Assembly: GCA_002294285.1 (NCBI GenBank) | Contig: DBFL01000054.1 | Coordinates: 13,160-23,441 of the forward strand | Origin: Candidatus Neomicrothrix sp. UBA881 | Lineage (GTDB): Bacteria; Actinomycetota; Acidimicrobiia; Acidimicrobiales; MedAcidi-G1 | Direction of reading: 5' to 3' | DNA: 10,282 nt | Shown: positions 1 to 7,148 of the stretch, piece by piece | Position numbering within the stretch: position 1 is the stretch's first letter | Layout: each line of letters begins with the position of its first letter | Notes under the pieces: model-generated | The model's database searches: none | What the model was told of the DNA's origin: nothing | The model's input: only the letters and a program-made list of their open reading frames with translations | Program-made: the position numbers and the translations under genes

Positions 1-131
1 CCTTCAATTGCAGATCTACTGTATAACGCATTGAAAATCGATTCTCTTATCCTGTCAGAAGTCGGCCTTATATCAGCTCCTTCTGGAGTCAATAGGCGGA
101 TACCTCCCGACGTTCCAGCTACTACTCTCAT
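1..131 (-). CDS. rsmD: 16S rRNA (guanine-966 N2)-methyltransferase RsmD, N-terminal part
   Basis: Only the first 43 codons and two bases lie in the window, and the gene continues past base 1. It starts at ATG 131-129 and reads MRVVAGTSGGIRLLTPEG, then IRPTSDRIRESIFNAL. This is the RsmD N-terminal signature: a G-T-x-x-G-x-x-L core, a P-x-G turn, the RPT-(S/T)-DR-(I/V)-RE motif, then FN-x-L. RsmD methylates N2 of G966 of 16S rRNA in the small-subunit precursor using S-adenosylmethionine. The SAM-binding domain and the NPPY-type catalytic motif would lie outside the window. It is the fourth gene of the minus-strand run after the FakA-like gene, recG and a GNAT gene, with a 48-base gap (132-179) in which I see neither another gene nor a clear SD. 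recG and rsmD are commonly neighbours in actinobacteria. The identification is secure despite truncation by the window edge. Confidence 0.9.
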   Translation of the reverse strand, partial: MRVVAGTSGGIRLLTPEGADIRPTSDRIRESIFNALYSRSAIE

Positions 132-179
132 GAAAACAAACTTTCTGAAATCTTAAGGCTCAAAATATTTTCAGTTGCT

Positions 180-791
180 CTATTCAAAAAAAGGCTCCCT
201 CCACATGAGCGGGACTGTTGGTCCATCCTTTATGGTCACCTCACCTGTGACACGAAATCCGTGCCTTTCATAAAGTGAAACATTTTCAGGATTACTGGAT
301 TCAAGGTAGGCAGGTATTTTCTCTTTGTCACAAATTTCCGTAACTGATTCAATAAGAGTGGACGCCAAACCGTTACCGCGCGCTTCAGGCCTGGTACCCA
401 CATACGCCAAGTACCAGTGAGGTGTTTCTGGTTTCGCTTCGAACATTACATTCAAATTTATTAGCCTATTAACCATCCACTGCTCCCCTAGAAGAGAAAC
501 TGCAGCTGCAATGGCCGCGGAATATGAGGAATCACTTTCAAATCTTTTTTCAGGTGATTCCCAGAATGCTGCTGCAAATTTTTCATCATCCCCAATAGGA
601 ACCATTAGCCGGTCATTATCAGATAAGGACGCAAAACGGTTAGCAAAAAATGCCGAAAGCAAAAGAGGTCTGCGTTCTGCATCTTCAAATAGATATGAGA
701 TAACAGGGTCTTCCATAAACGCCTCTGTCAGACAAGCGTTCGCCTCTGGAAATTGCTCAGGTTGGGCAATACCGACTCTAATATCTGGCAC
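180..791 (-). CDS. GNAT-family N-acetyltransferase (substrate unknown)
   Basis: A 203-residue protein with a GNAT acetyl-CoA-binding domain in its C-terminal half. Beta-strand 4 and motif A span residues 126-149 (WYLAYVGTRPEARGNGLAS), with the pyrophosphate-binding R/Q-x-x-G-x-G/A signature as R138-G-N-G-L-A143. Motif B follows at 162-179: a LESS-x-P strand, then LYERHGF with Tyr174 in the usual place of the general acid. The N-terminal 120 residues are variable and presumably form the acceptor pocket. The start is GTG (791-789), chosen because AAAGGAGG lies just upstream. The gene follows recG by 12 bases and precedes rsmD, so it is probably co-transcribed with both. The family acetylates amines of small molecules, antibiotics or proteins; nothing here identifies the acceptor. 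It resembles the broad actinobacterial/fungal GNAT type with the E-S-S-N-x-x-N-x-x-L-Y motif. Family certain, function open. Confidence 0.85.
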   Translation of the reverse strand: MPDIRVGIAQPEQFPEANACLTEAFMEDPVISYLFEDAERRPLLLSAFFANRFASLSDNDRLMVPIGDDEKFAAAFWESPEKRFESDSSYSAAIAAAVSLLGEQWMVNRLINLNVMFEAKPETPHWYLAYVGTRPEARGNGLASTLIESVTEICDKEKIPAYLESSNPENVSLYERHGFRVTGEVTIKDGPTVPLMWREPFFE

Positions 792-797
792 TTATTT

Positions 798-803
798 CCT
801 CCT
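798..803 (-). promoter_or_regulatory. Strong Shine-Dalgarno of the GNAT gene
   Basis: On the minus strand AGGAGG (803-798, within AAAGGAGG) starts immediately after the recG stop TAA (806-804) and ends six bases before the GTG start at 791. It fixes the GTG as the start and suggests the GNAT gene is translated efficiently, with ribosomes reloading right at the end of recG. Confidence 0.75.
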
Positions 804-2927
804 TTATGACTTCAGAAGATAGTCTGCCTCTGATTCGCCTAAGAAGAGTGTTATCTCTTCACTCAAACCGGTGTCAGAAGTCAGGTCCCTTGTAGCAAGA
901 AATTCTGATGCTTCTGTTCTCGCAATTTCAACCCATTCTTTATCTCGGCGAAGTGAAGCCAGCCGTAAGTCATTTCTGCCTTTCTGTCTCTCTCCCATCA
1001 CTGTTCCTTCGCCTCTAAGTTCAAGATCAACTTCGGCAAGCTCAAATCCATCGGTGGTCCGAACCATAGCTTTTATTCTTTCTTCTGCTTCCTTGGTCTT
1101 GGCATCTCCTACAAGTAAACACTGACTGGGGTGTTCGCCTCTTCCAACTCGTCCTCGGAGCTGATGAAGTTGGGCTATTCCGAAACGAGCAGCATCCAAT
1201 ATGACCATTATTGAGGCGTTTGGAACATCCACACCTACCTCTATAACTGTTGTAGCCACCAGTACATCGGTTTCCCCAGAACGAAAAGATCTCATTGTTT
1301 CTTCTTTGTTTTCTTTGTCTAGACGTCCATGGAGTAAGCCGAGTTTTAGACCTCTTAATGGTCCGTTGCTCAAATCATTGAAAACCTCTTCTGCAGAATG
1401 AACTTGCAATTTTTCAGAGTCCTCTATTAGTGGACAAACAACATAAGCCTGCCGGCCGGCATCAATCTCTTTCCTTACATTTTCCCATATAAGCGTGTCG
1501 TCTACTTCCCATCTAGTGTTTATGGGAATTCGGCCAGGAGGCAGCTCGTCTAAAATTGAAACATCCAGATCTCCATAAACGGTCATTGCTGCTGTTCTCG
1601 GAATAGGGGTTGCCGTCATAACTAAAATGTCTGGAATAGTTTCATCTTTATTTTTTTCTTTTAGGGCCGCCCTCTGTTCGACGCCAAACCTGTGCTGTTC
1701 ATCTATTACTACAGCTCCCAGAGAATTAAATGAAACGCTTTCCTGTATTAGTGAGTGTGTCCCAATAATAAAGTCAACTGTCCCATCCTCTAATCCGTTA
1801 CTTATCCTTTTTCTATCTGCAGTTGATGTACGGTTTGTCAAAAGGTCTACCTGTAGTGGTCTGTCACCAAGAAGATTTGTTGAGTCCGCGACAATCAAGT
1901 CTTCTAAGAGTTTTGAAATACCCAAATAATGTTGCTCGGCTAAAACTTCCGTGGGGGCCATTAGTGCCCCCTGATGCCCACCTTGAACAGCCTTTAAAAT
2001 TGTAAAAACAGCAACAATAGTTTTCCCTGAGCCAACATCCCCCTGGAGCAAACGGTGCATCGGTGTTTTCTTGTGTAAATCGTTTCTTATTTCATCTATG
2101 ACTCGCTTTTGAGCTTGTGTTAAATCAAAGGGGAGATTTTCGAAAAAGTTCTCCGCAAGACCCTCGTCATTTGAGTGGATAATTCCAATGGAATTATTCT
2201 CAATAAATTTCTTTCGTTGCAACAACTCGAGTTGAATTCTGAAAAGCTCATCAAAAACTAACCGTCTTCGCGCTTCCGCAACCTCATTCATCGATTCAGG
2301 CCTATGGATCCCTCTGTAAGCCGATGAACGATCCACTAACCTGTATTTTTTAAGAATTTCTGAAGGAACTGGATCTGCGAAACCTCTGACTTTCATCACT
2401 CTTCTAATAGCTTCAGCTACAAGACGATCTACATCCCAACTGTGAAGCTTTGCTATTCCTGACTGGGGGTAAACCGCTACGATCCTGCCTGTCCGGTCGC
2501 CAACAAGATCAACTATCGGATTAGTCATCTGCAGCTTCCCCTGATAGATGTCTGCCTTTCCGAAAACAACAGCGTCCTTGCCTTCTTTTAATTGATTTTG
2601 ACGCCAAGGCTGGTTGAAGAAAACTATATTCAGAATTCCTGTGCTGTCCGAAGCAGTAGCTTCAACAAGAGTTTTTCTGGAACGCATTTTTCTGCTTTTA
2701 ACTTTTTGAATAGTCACTAGAACCATTCCTTCTTCACCTGATTGAAGGGAATCTACGGTCGCTTCTTTACTTCGATCTATGTAGCGACGCGGGTAGTAGC
2801 TGATCAAGTCAAGAATCGTGTTGATTCCCACTTTTTTTAGGGACGCAGATGTTTGTTCACCAACACCATGAAGATCAGTGAGAGCACGATTCTCCAATTC
2901 CTTGAGAGAAACGCCGGGGTCCGACAC
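804..2927 (-). CDS. recG: ATP-dependent DNA helicase RecG
   Basis: A full-length 707-residue RecG (E. coli about 693), the monomeric double-stranded DNA translocase that regresses stalled replication forks and branch-migrates Holliday junctions. The N-terminal wedge/OB region covers about residues 15-150, including the HGVGE-x-T-x-x-x-L helical start, YYPRRYIDR and an OB-like TIQKVKSRK strand. The helicase core is intact: LTQAQKRVI at 269-277; Walker A GDVGSGKT at 296-303 with Lys302; motif II DEQHRFGV at 409-416; motif III TATPIPRT at 438-445; GLLHGRL at 529-535; motif V ATTVIEVGVDVPN at 558-570; motif VI QLHQLRGRVGRG at 586-597. The RecG-specific C-terminus is present (GFELAEVDLELRGEG, then GERQ-x-G). 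The start is GTG (2927-2925), supported by an SD overlapping the upstream stop. It lies 8 bases after the FakA-like gene and 12 before the GNAT gene, so it is in their operon. No frameshift or missing motif. Confidence 0.97.
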   Translation of the reverse strand: MSDPGVSLKELENRALTDLHGVGEQTSASLKKVGINTILDLISYYPRRYIDRSKEATVDSLQSGEEGMVLVTIQKVKSRKMRSRKTLVEATASDSTGILNIVFFNQPWRQNQLKEGKDAVVFGKADIYQGKLQMTNPIVDLVGDRTGRIVAVYPQSGIAKLHSWDVDRLVAEAIRRVMKVRGFADPVPSEILKKYRLVDRSSAYRGIHRPESMNEVAEARRRLVFDELFRIQLELLQRKKFIENNSIGIIHSNDEGLAENFFENLPFDLTQAQKRVIDEIRNDLHKKTPMHRLLQGDVGSGKTIVAVFTILKAVQGGHQGALMAPTEVLAEQHYLGISKLLEDLIVADSTNLLGDRPLQVDLLTNRTSTADRKRISNGLEDGTVDFIIGTHSLIQESVSFNSLGAVVIDEQHRFGVEQRAALKEKNKDETIPDILVMTATPIPRTAAMTVYGDLDVSILDELPPGRIPINTRWEVDDTLIWENVRKEIDAGRQAYVVCPLIEDSEKLQVHSAEEVFNDLSNGPLRGLKLGLLHGRLDKENKEETMRSFRSGETDVLVATTVIEVGVDVPNASIMVILDAARFGIAQLHQLRGRVGRGEHPSQCLLVGDAKTKEAEERIKAMVRTTDGFELAEVDLELRGEGTVMGERQKGRNDLRLASLRRDKEWVEIARTEASEFLATRDLTSDTGLSEEITLFLGESEADYLLKS

Positions 2928-2932
2928 GTGGT

Positions 2933-2937
2933 CTCCT
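2933..2937 (-). promoter_or_regulatory. recG Shine-Dalgarno overlapping the upstream stop codon
   Basis: On the minus strand AGGAG (2937-2933) shares its first two bases with the TAG stop of the FakA-like gene (2938-2936) and lies five bases before the recG GTG (2927). This supports the GTG start and implies tight translational coupling between the two genes. Confidence 0.65.
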
Positions 2938-4582
2938 ATTCAATACCTATGTAATAGGGATACAAGGGCTGTCCACCTTCGTGTACTTCAACTTCAAGTT
3001 CCTCATATTCAGTGTTTACCCATGAAACTATTTCATCGGTTTCCTGTGAAGTGGAACCTTCCCCAGAGACAAGTGTCAAGATTTCATGTTCGTCAAGAAT
3101 CATGTCGATTAAAAGATTTTTAGCCGCACCTACGAGGTTCGAAGCAATAACTGCCACTTTCCCATTTTTGAGACCTAAATAATCTCCTTTCTTTATCTCT
3201 CCAAGGTCACTGGATGAATCTCTAACTGCTTTGGTTATTTCCCCTGACTCGACCGAATGCGAGGCTTGAGTCATTCCTGTCTGGTTCTTCTCTGAAGTCG
3301 CCTCAGGGTCGTAACCCAATAAAGAAGCGAAGCCTTCGGTGACACTGTGCGTTTCAACTACACAAACCGATTTTGTAGTCTGTGAATCAACCTGCTTTGC
3401 TACCGCAACAATATTTGAGTTGTTAGGCAAAATAATCACGTGTTCGGATGAAGTCGCTTCTACAGCTTCTAATAGGTCTGCGGTTGACGGGTTCATAGAC
3501 TGTCCGCCATTGACTATACGTGTAGCACCAAGTGATCTGAAAATTTCACCTATACCATCACCGTTTGCTACTGCTATAACGGAACATCCGACCGGATCAG
3601 CTATTTCACTCCCATGATCGTGCAGGTTTCCTGCTACTTCTTCATACAAATCTGTAACCCTTATCTCGTAAGGCTTGCCTATCGCTATCCCAGCTTCAAC
3701 TGCTGCTCCAATGTCATTTGTGTGTACATGGCAATTCCAAATGTTTTCACCGCCAACCACAACTATCGAATCTCCAATTTCTGACCATGCTTTTTTGAAA
3801 TCAGAGATAAGAGCATCAGGTGCTTCTAAAAAATACATCACTTCATATCTGGTTCCGCTGTTGCTTACATCGTCATGACTGTCAAGTATCAAGGAATCTA
3901 CGGTTGTGACTAGTACCTCCGGTTCGGGTATTGGATGGTCATCAATTACATAAAGAAACGAATCCAACAAAAGTAGGAAGCCACTCCCGCCTGCATCAAC
4001 AACTCCAGCTTTGGCTAAAACTGGCAGCAAATCTGGTGTTGAGTCCAGAGATTGTTTAGCTGCTACGCGCCCTGCTTGAACAACTGACAAAAGATCGTGA
4101 CCATCTTCTGTGATTCTTTCAACAGCTTCTGCTGTCTCTCTCACTACAGTCAAAATAGTTCCCTCAACAGGATTTCCGACAGCTTCGTAAGCTGCTGCTG
4201 AAGCAGCGCTAAGAGCTTGAGAAAAAAGCTCGGTGTCAATCATTTTTTTATGAATGTTTTTCTTTACTTCAGAAACAAATCCGCGAAGTATTTGCGAAAT
4301 TATTACACCTGAATTCCCTCTGGCGCCCATCAAGGATCCGTGTGAAATGGCGTCTATAACGCTTTCTAATTCAGGTTCGGCTCCCAAGGATTCAATTTCA
4401 TTGACTACGGAATTAAGTGTGGCTGACATATTTGAGCCGGTATCGCCATCGGGCACCGGATAGACATTCAGAGAATTGAGGTTTTCTCTGTGGTCTTGGA
4501 GGGCATCACTAAAGCAATGCATCAGCCTTGCAAGGTTTTTTGAGTCTAAATTTTCTAATGCCACAACTGCGATAGTACCCAC
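2936..4582 (-). CDS. DAK2/DhaL-domain FakA-like fatty acid kinase (YloV family)
   Basis: A 548-residue YloV/FakA-type protein, the usual length for the family. The N-terminal DhaL-like kinase domain (about residues 13-215) holds the Mg-ATP motif NVYPVPDGDTGSNM at 39-52, with Asp45 and Asp47 as expected metal ligands, then LMGARGNSGVIISQILRG at 84-101 and DAGGSGFLLLLDS at 196-208. The middle domain carries the conserved CHVHTND at 284-290. The C-terminal domain has ILPNNSNI at 384-391 and ends with the hallmark EGGQPLYPY. In Firmicutes FakA phosphorylates fatty acids held by a DegV-type FakB partner; no FakB is encoded here, so fatty-acid kinase activity in this organism is inferred. The start is GTG 4582-4580, with GAGG eight bases upstream in a hairpin loop; a second in-frame GTG six codons later is less well placed. 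It is the first gene of the operon with recG, as in many actinobacteria. Confidence 0.92.
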   Translation of the reverse strand: MGTIAVVALENLDSKNLARLMHCFSDALQDHRENLNSLNVYPVPDGDTGSNMSATLNSVVNEIESLGAEPELESVIDAISHGSLMGARGNSGVIISQILRGFVSEVKKNIHKKMIDTELFSQALSAASAAAYEAVGNPVEGTILTVVRETAEAVERITEDGHDLLSVVQAGRVAAKQSLDSTPDLLPVLAKAGVVDAGGSGFLLLLDSFLYVIDDHPIPEPEVLVTTVDSLILDSHDDVSNSGTRYEVMYFLEAPDALISDFKKAWSEIGDSIVVVGGENIWNCHVHTNDIGAAVEAGIAIGKPYEIRVTDLYEEVAGNLHDHGSEIADPVGCSVIAVANGDGIGEIFRSLGATRIVNGGQSMNPSTADLLEAVEATSSEHVIILPNNSNIVAVAKQVDSQTTKSVCVVETHSVTEGFASLLGYDPEATSEKNQTGMTQASHSVESGEITKAVRDSSSDLGEIKKGDYLGLKNGKVAVIASNLVGAAKNLLIDMILDEHEILTLVSGEGSTSQETDEIVSWVNTEYEELEVEVHEGGQPLYPYYIGIE

Positions 4583-4583
4583 T

Positions 4584-4603
4584 TAATGCACCTCGATGCA
4601 TTA
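4584..4603 (-). promoter_or_regulatory. Perfect hairpin/dyad displaying the SD of the FakA-like gene in its loop
   Basis: On the minus strand the sequence is TAATGCA-TCGAGG-TGCATTA: seven perfect base pairs closing a six-base loop. The loop contains GAGG, the only plausible SD for the GTG at 4582, and the 3' arm ends one base before that GTG. As RNA it could form a stem next to the start codon with the ribosome site exposed in the loop; as DNA it is a 20-bp dyad that a dimeric repressor could bind. The geometry is read directly from sequence; a regulatory role is inferred. Confidence 0.5.
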
Positions 4604-4619
4604 GTTTCTTTTTTTATGT

Positions 4620-4647
4620 TTGCAAGTGCCGAATACTCACATACGAT
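4620..4647 (+). promoter_or_regulatory. Candidate promoter for the cold-shock-like/pckG operon
   Basis: TTGCAA (4620-4625, four of six matches to TTGACA) and TACGAT (4642-4647, four of six to TATAAT) are separated by 16 bases. A transcript would begin near 4654, giving a leader of about 70 bases that starts with the 4656-4678 hairpin. Both hexamers are imperfect and TTGCAA is a palindrome, so this is a tentative call. Confidence 0.3.
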
Positions 4648-4655
4648 CAGGACTA

Positions 4656-4678
4656 TTCACCCACCTATTTTGGGTGGA
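4656..4678 (+). promoter_or_regulatory. Leader hairpin upstream of the cold-shock-like gene
   Basis: TTCACCCA (4656-4663) pairs with TGGGTGGA (4671-4678) over eight base pairs including one G-U, with a seven-base loop. No T-run follows, so it is not an intrinsic terminator. It would sit at the 5' end of the transcript from the candidate promoter, where it might stabilise the mRNA or serve as a regulatory structure. The shorter alternative pairing CCACC/GGTGG is also possible. Confidence 0.4.
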
Positions 4679-4709
4679 CTGGGCTCCCGGCGGCCTCCAA
4701 AAGTTAGAT

Positions 4710-4714
4710 AGGAG
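4710..4714 (+). promoter_or_regulatory. Shine-Dalgarno that fixes a TTG start
   Basis: AGGAG at 4710-4714, nine bases before TTG 4724. There is no in-frame ATG or GTG nearby that would include the conserved QG-x-VKS-(Y/F)-DP beginning of the protein, so this SD makes TTG the start. CTCC at 4695-4698 could weakly pair with GGAG. Confidence 0.65.
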
Positions 4715-4723
4715 AAACAATAG

Positions 4724-4948
4724 TTGCAAGGTGTAGTCAAGTCTTACGATCCTGGTAGCGGTGATGGTCTGATAGTTCGCGATTCTGACCTAGTTGAGTT
4801 TGAATTAGCAGATGGAGCTCTTGAAGGTTCAATATTTAGAATGCTTCGTCAAGGTCAAAGAGTAGTTTTCGAATTAGATGACAACAACAATGCGGTTAAT
4901 TTGAAACTTGGATCTGAAATCGATATGGGTACACCTGACTTAGATTGA
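4724..4948 (+). CDS. Cold-shock-domain-like small protein with degenerate RNP motifs
   Basis: A 74-residue acidic protein initiated at TTG with a good SD. The beginning ([18 protein letters not shown]) matches the beta1-beta2 pattern of cold-shock domains, G-x-V-K-x-(F/Y)-x-x-x-x-G-(F/x)-G-(F/L)-I, and residues 36-50 ([15 protein letters not shown]) match the later G-Q-x-V-x-F strand. The nucleic-acid-binding motifs are altered: the usual KGFGFI (RNP1) reads SGDGLIV, and VFVHF (RNP2) reads VEFELAD, so the stacking aromatics are mostly gone and the surface is acidic. I recall similar 'cold-shock protein' entries in actinobacteria, so this may be a recognised subfamily, but typical RNA chaperone activity is doubtful. 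The stop TGA is separated from the pckG ATG by one base, so the two are almost certainly co-transcribed and translationally coupled. An OB-fold protein that senses or regulates is possible; the role is unknown. Confidence 0.75.
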   Translation: MQGVVKSYDPGSGDGLIVRDSDLVEFELADGALEGSIFRMLRQGQRVVFELDDNNNAVNLKLGSEIDMGTPDLD

Positions 4949-4949
4949 T

Positions 4950-6758
4950 ATGAGCCAAGAAAATACATCTAAAAAAAATCAAGCCCTTCATGACTGGGTT
5001 GACGATTGGAATAAGATTTTCGAACCAGATCAAGTCCACTGGTGCGACGGTTCCGAGGAAGAGTATGAAAAACTCACACAAGAATTAGTCGAATCTGGTA
5101 CTTTTATTCGACTTAATGAAGATCTCCGCCCAAATAGTTTTTTAGCTCGCTCAGATCCCGATGATGTCGCGCGTGTCGAAAGCGACACCTACATTGCATC
5201 AGTCGAGGAAATCGATGCAGGTTCAACAAATAATTGGCGGGAGCCGAATGCGTTAAAGGAAGAAATGCTGTCGCATTTTCAAGGTTGCATGAAAGGCAGA
5301 ACACTCTATGTCATACCTTTCTGCATGGGTCCATTGGGTTCGCCTATTTCACATATAGGAATTCAACTAACAGATTCTCCATATGTAGCGGTAAGCATGA
5401 AAATAATGACACGAATGGGAAATGATGTACTTGACGAACTTGGTGAAGGAGAATTTGTGCCTTGTGTCCATTCTGTAGGATTCCCTCTTGCAGAAGGGGA
5501 AAAGGATGTTCCATGGCCTTGCAATAAAAATTCCCGTTACATTTCTCATTTCCCTGAAACTCGCGAAATATGGTCATATGGTTCTGGCTACGGTGGGAAT
5601 GCTCTCTTGGGTAAGAAATGTTTTGCTCTACGTATAGCTTCAACAATGGCCCGCAATGACGGCTGGTTGGCTGAACATATGCTGATTCTGGGAATCACTC
5701 CTCCGAGTGGTGAAAAACGTTATATCGCCGCCGCTTTCCCATCAGCTTGTGGCAAGACAAACATGGCAATGCTGGTTCCCACCATTCCGGGATGGAAAGT
5801 CGAGACTATCGGAGATGATATCGCTTGGATGAAATTTTCTTCCGACGGGCAACTTAGGGCTATTAATCCTGAAGCAGGTTTTTTTGGGGTTGCTCCTGGG
5901 ACTTCTAAATCAACAAATGCTAACGCCATGGAAACTCTATGGGGTAATGCAATTTTCACAAATGTGGCACTAGACGCAGATGGTGACGTTTGGTGGGAAA
6001 GAATGACGTCTGATAGACCTGACTCACTTATCGACTGGCAGGGACGCGATTGGAACAGCGATTCAGGAGAGCCGGCCGCTCATCCAAATGCAAGATTTAC
6101 TGTTCCCGCCAGTCAATGCCCATCAATTGCTCCTGAGTGGGAGGACCCTGAAGGGGTACCTATTTCTGCAATACTTTTTGGTGGTAGGCGCGCCTCAAAT
6201 GTCCCTCTGATAACACAGGCACGCGACTGGGAGCATGGGGTTTTTCTTGGTTCCATAATGAGCTCGGAAAAAACCGCTGCCGCTGCAGGAAAAATAGGTG
6301 AAGTCAGGTTTGATCCTTTCGCTATGTTGCCGTTCATGGGCTACAACGTCGGGGATTACATTAATCACTGGATAGAGATTGGCAAGGTCGAAAAGTCTAA
6401 TAAGTTACCGGAATTGTTTTGGGTTAACTGGTTCCGAAAAGATGAAAATGGGGAGTTTCTCTGGCCGGGATTTGGTGAAAACAGTCGAGTCCTGAAATGG
6501 ATTTTGGATCGAATTGATGGAAACGCCCAAGCTGTTGACACACCATTGGGTCTACTCCCAGAAATCGACGGCATTGACACTTCGGGCTTGGATGTAGACA
6601 ACCATGCGATGGAAAAGCTTCTGGAGGTAAATTCTGAGTCATGGAGTAGAGAGGTTCCCTTGATAGAAGAACATCTAAGTTCTATTGGGGAGAGACTGCC
6701 CGTTGAAATGACCTCTCAATTAAACGACTTAAAATCACGAATTGGCCTAGACACCTGA
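4950..6758 (+). CDS. pckG: Phosphoenolpyruvate carboxykinase, GTP-dependent
   Basis: A 602-residue protein, the normal size for GTP-type PEPCK, a cytosolic enzyme that converts oxaloacetate and GTP to PEP, GDP and CO2 and so links the TCA cycle to gluconeogenesis. Diagnostic segments are in order: [21 protein letters not shown] at 60-80 (catalytic-loop Arg75); [11 protein letters not shown] at 221-231 and AEHMLI at 241-246 (Mn ligands from Lys and His243); P-loop FPSACGKTN at 263-271 with the PEPCK hyper-reactive Cys267; kinase-2 motif GDDIAWM at 288-294; FGVAPGTS at 312-319; FGGRR at 410-414; NVGDYINHW at 466-474; NWFRKDENG and [14 protein letters not shown] near 493-518. No catalytic residue is missing. 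The start ATG follows the cold-shock-like stop by one base and has no recognisable SD, so translation probably depends on coupling. The 3' end abuts a convergent gene with no terminator between them. Confidence 0.97.
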   Translation: MSQENTSKKNQALHDWVDDWNKIFEPDQVHWCDGSEEEYEKLTQELVESGTFIRLNEDLRPNSFLARSDPDDVARVESDTYIASVEEIDAGSTNNWREPNALKEEMLSHFQGCMKGRTLYVIPFCMGPLGSPISHIGIQLTDSPYVAVSMKIMTRMGNDVLDELGEGEFVPCVHSVGFPLAEGEKDVPWPCNKNSRYISHFPETREIWSYGSGYGGNALLGKKCFALRIASTMARNDGWLAEHMLILGITPPSGEKRYIAAAFPSACGKTNMAMLVPTIPGWKVETIGDDIAWMKFSSDGQLRAINPEAGFFGVAPGTSKSTNANAMETLWGNAIFTNVALDADGDVWWERMTSDRPDSLIDWQGRDWNSDSGEPAAHPNARFTVPASQCPSIAPEWEDPEGVPISAILFGGRRASNVPLITQARDWEHGVFLGSIMSSEKTAAAAGKIGEVRFDPFAMLPFMGYNVGDYINHWIEIGKVEKSNKLPELFWVNWFRKDENGEFLWPGFGENSRVLKWILDRIDGNAQAVDTPLGLLPEIDGIDTSGLDVDNHAMEKLLEVNSESWSREVPLIEEHLSSIGERLPVEMTSQLNDLKSRIGLDT

Positions 6759-6761
6759 TCA
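6756..6761. other. Abutting convergent stop codons (TGATCA)
   Basis: The pckG stop TGA (6756-6758) and the minus-strand stop of the membrane-protein gene (TCA on the plus strand, 6759-6761) touch without overlap, together forming the palindrome TGATCA. No hairpin plus T-run occurs here, so each transcript must read into the antisense of the other gene before ending. Confidence 0.9.
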
Positions 6762-7136
6762 TATTGGGCCTAAAACCATTGAACGTACGCCAAGTCCCAT
6801 TAGAAAAAGTCCAGCGAAGCCGTACAGCAAGTATTTTCGACTCTCAAGTTGATTTCGATAACCGTATATTACTCCCACGCTGAGAACTGCTGCTGACCAG
6901 TAAAGCAGGTGAAACTTTGGAACTTCAATATTTTCTGCTGATGCCGCTGCAATGCCTGAAAAAAGGTGCACAATCACCGTAGTTTGAGCGATTGCGGTTA
7001 CCCATGAAAGACCAGCAATACGAAATTGTTTGTTTCTATGAGCTTGCAAGGACCAGATTCCAGATGCACCATTAAGTAAAATCATCAACCATGCGACAAC
7101 TTCATGCGTGTTCCGGAGAGAGGCTAAAACATTCAC
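6759..7136 (-). CDS. Four-helix integral membrane protein of unknown function
   Basis: A 125-residue hydrophobic protein with four predicted transmembrane segments, at about residues 11-30, 40-63, 75-93 and 103-123. The basic loops HRNKQFR (33-39) and YRNQLESRK (93-101) should face the cytoplasm and the acidic loop AENIEVPK (67-74) the outside, placing both termini outside. Polar residues within or next to helices (His11, Asn22, His57, His76) and the C-terminal run YLLYGFAGLFLMGLG look like family-conserved positions. I have a vague memory of similar actinobacterial proteins ending in a YRNQL...LLYG...LFLMGLG pattern, but no function. The start is GTG 7136-7134 with no SD; it lies 12 bases after the PIG-L stop, suggesting coupled translation. 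It is the last gene of the hydrolase/racemase/PIG-L run, so it may serve the same process, perhaps transport, sensing or haem/quinone binding. That is guesswork. Confidence 0.75.
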   Translation of the reverse strand: MNVLASLRNTHEVVAWLMILLNGASGIWSLQAHRNKQFRIAGLSWVTAIAQTTVIVHLFSGIAAASAENIEVPKFHLLYWSAAVLSVGVIYGYRNQLESRKYLLYGFAGLFLMGLGVRSMVLGPI

Positions 7137-7148
7137 GATATTGTTTTG

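Larger units (their letters stand above)
4583..4723. promoter_or_regulatory. Divergent regulatory region between the FakA-like operon and the cold-shock-like/pckG operon
   Basis: This 141-base stretch separates two divergently transcribed units and has no convincing open frame. It holds a perfect 7-bp inverted repeat beside the FakA-like start (4584-4603), an A/T tract (4605-4616), the self-complementary hexamer TTGCAA (4620-4625), an 8-bp hairpin (4656-4678), a conspicuously GC-rich patch (4681-4698), and the SD of the plus-strand gene (4710-4714). Promoters for both directions must lie here or start upstream. I could not find a convincing minus-strand promoter; the best minus -10 is CATAAA near 4612-4617, with no good -35. 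Confidence 0.7.

Noticed and set aside
511..822. Plus-strand open frame of about 100 codons opposite the GNAT gene and the end of recG
   Set aside because: It is antisense to well-supported genes, has a low-complexity Ser/Ala-rich product and resembles no family.
4656..4678. Hairpin considered as an intrinsic terminator
   Set aside because: No T-run follows on the plus strand, and on the minus strand it is followed by mixed sequence. It lies upstream of genes in both directions.
4583..4723. tRNA or small RNA gene in the GC-rich intergenic block
   Set aside because: No cloverleaf, T-loop consensus or rho-independent end could be drawn; it is better read as a 5' leader.
6735..6780. Possible bidirectional terminator at the pckG 3' end
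   Set aside because: The two GGCC blocks (near 6744 and 6767) pair over only four bases, and no T-run is adjacent in either direction.
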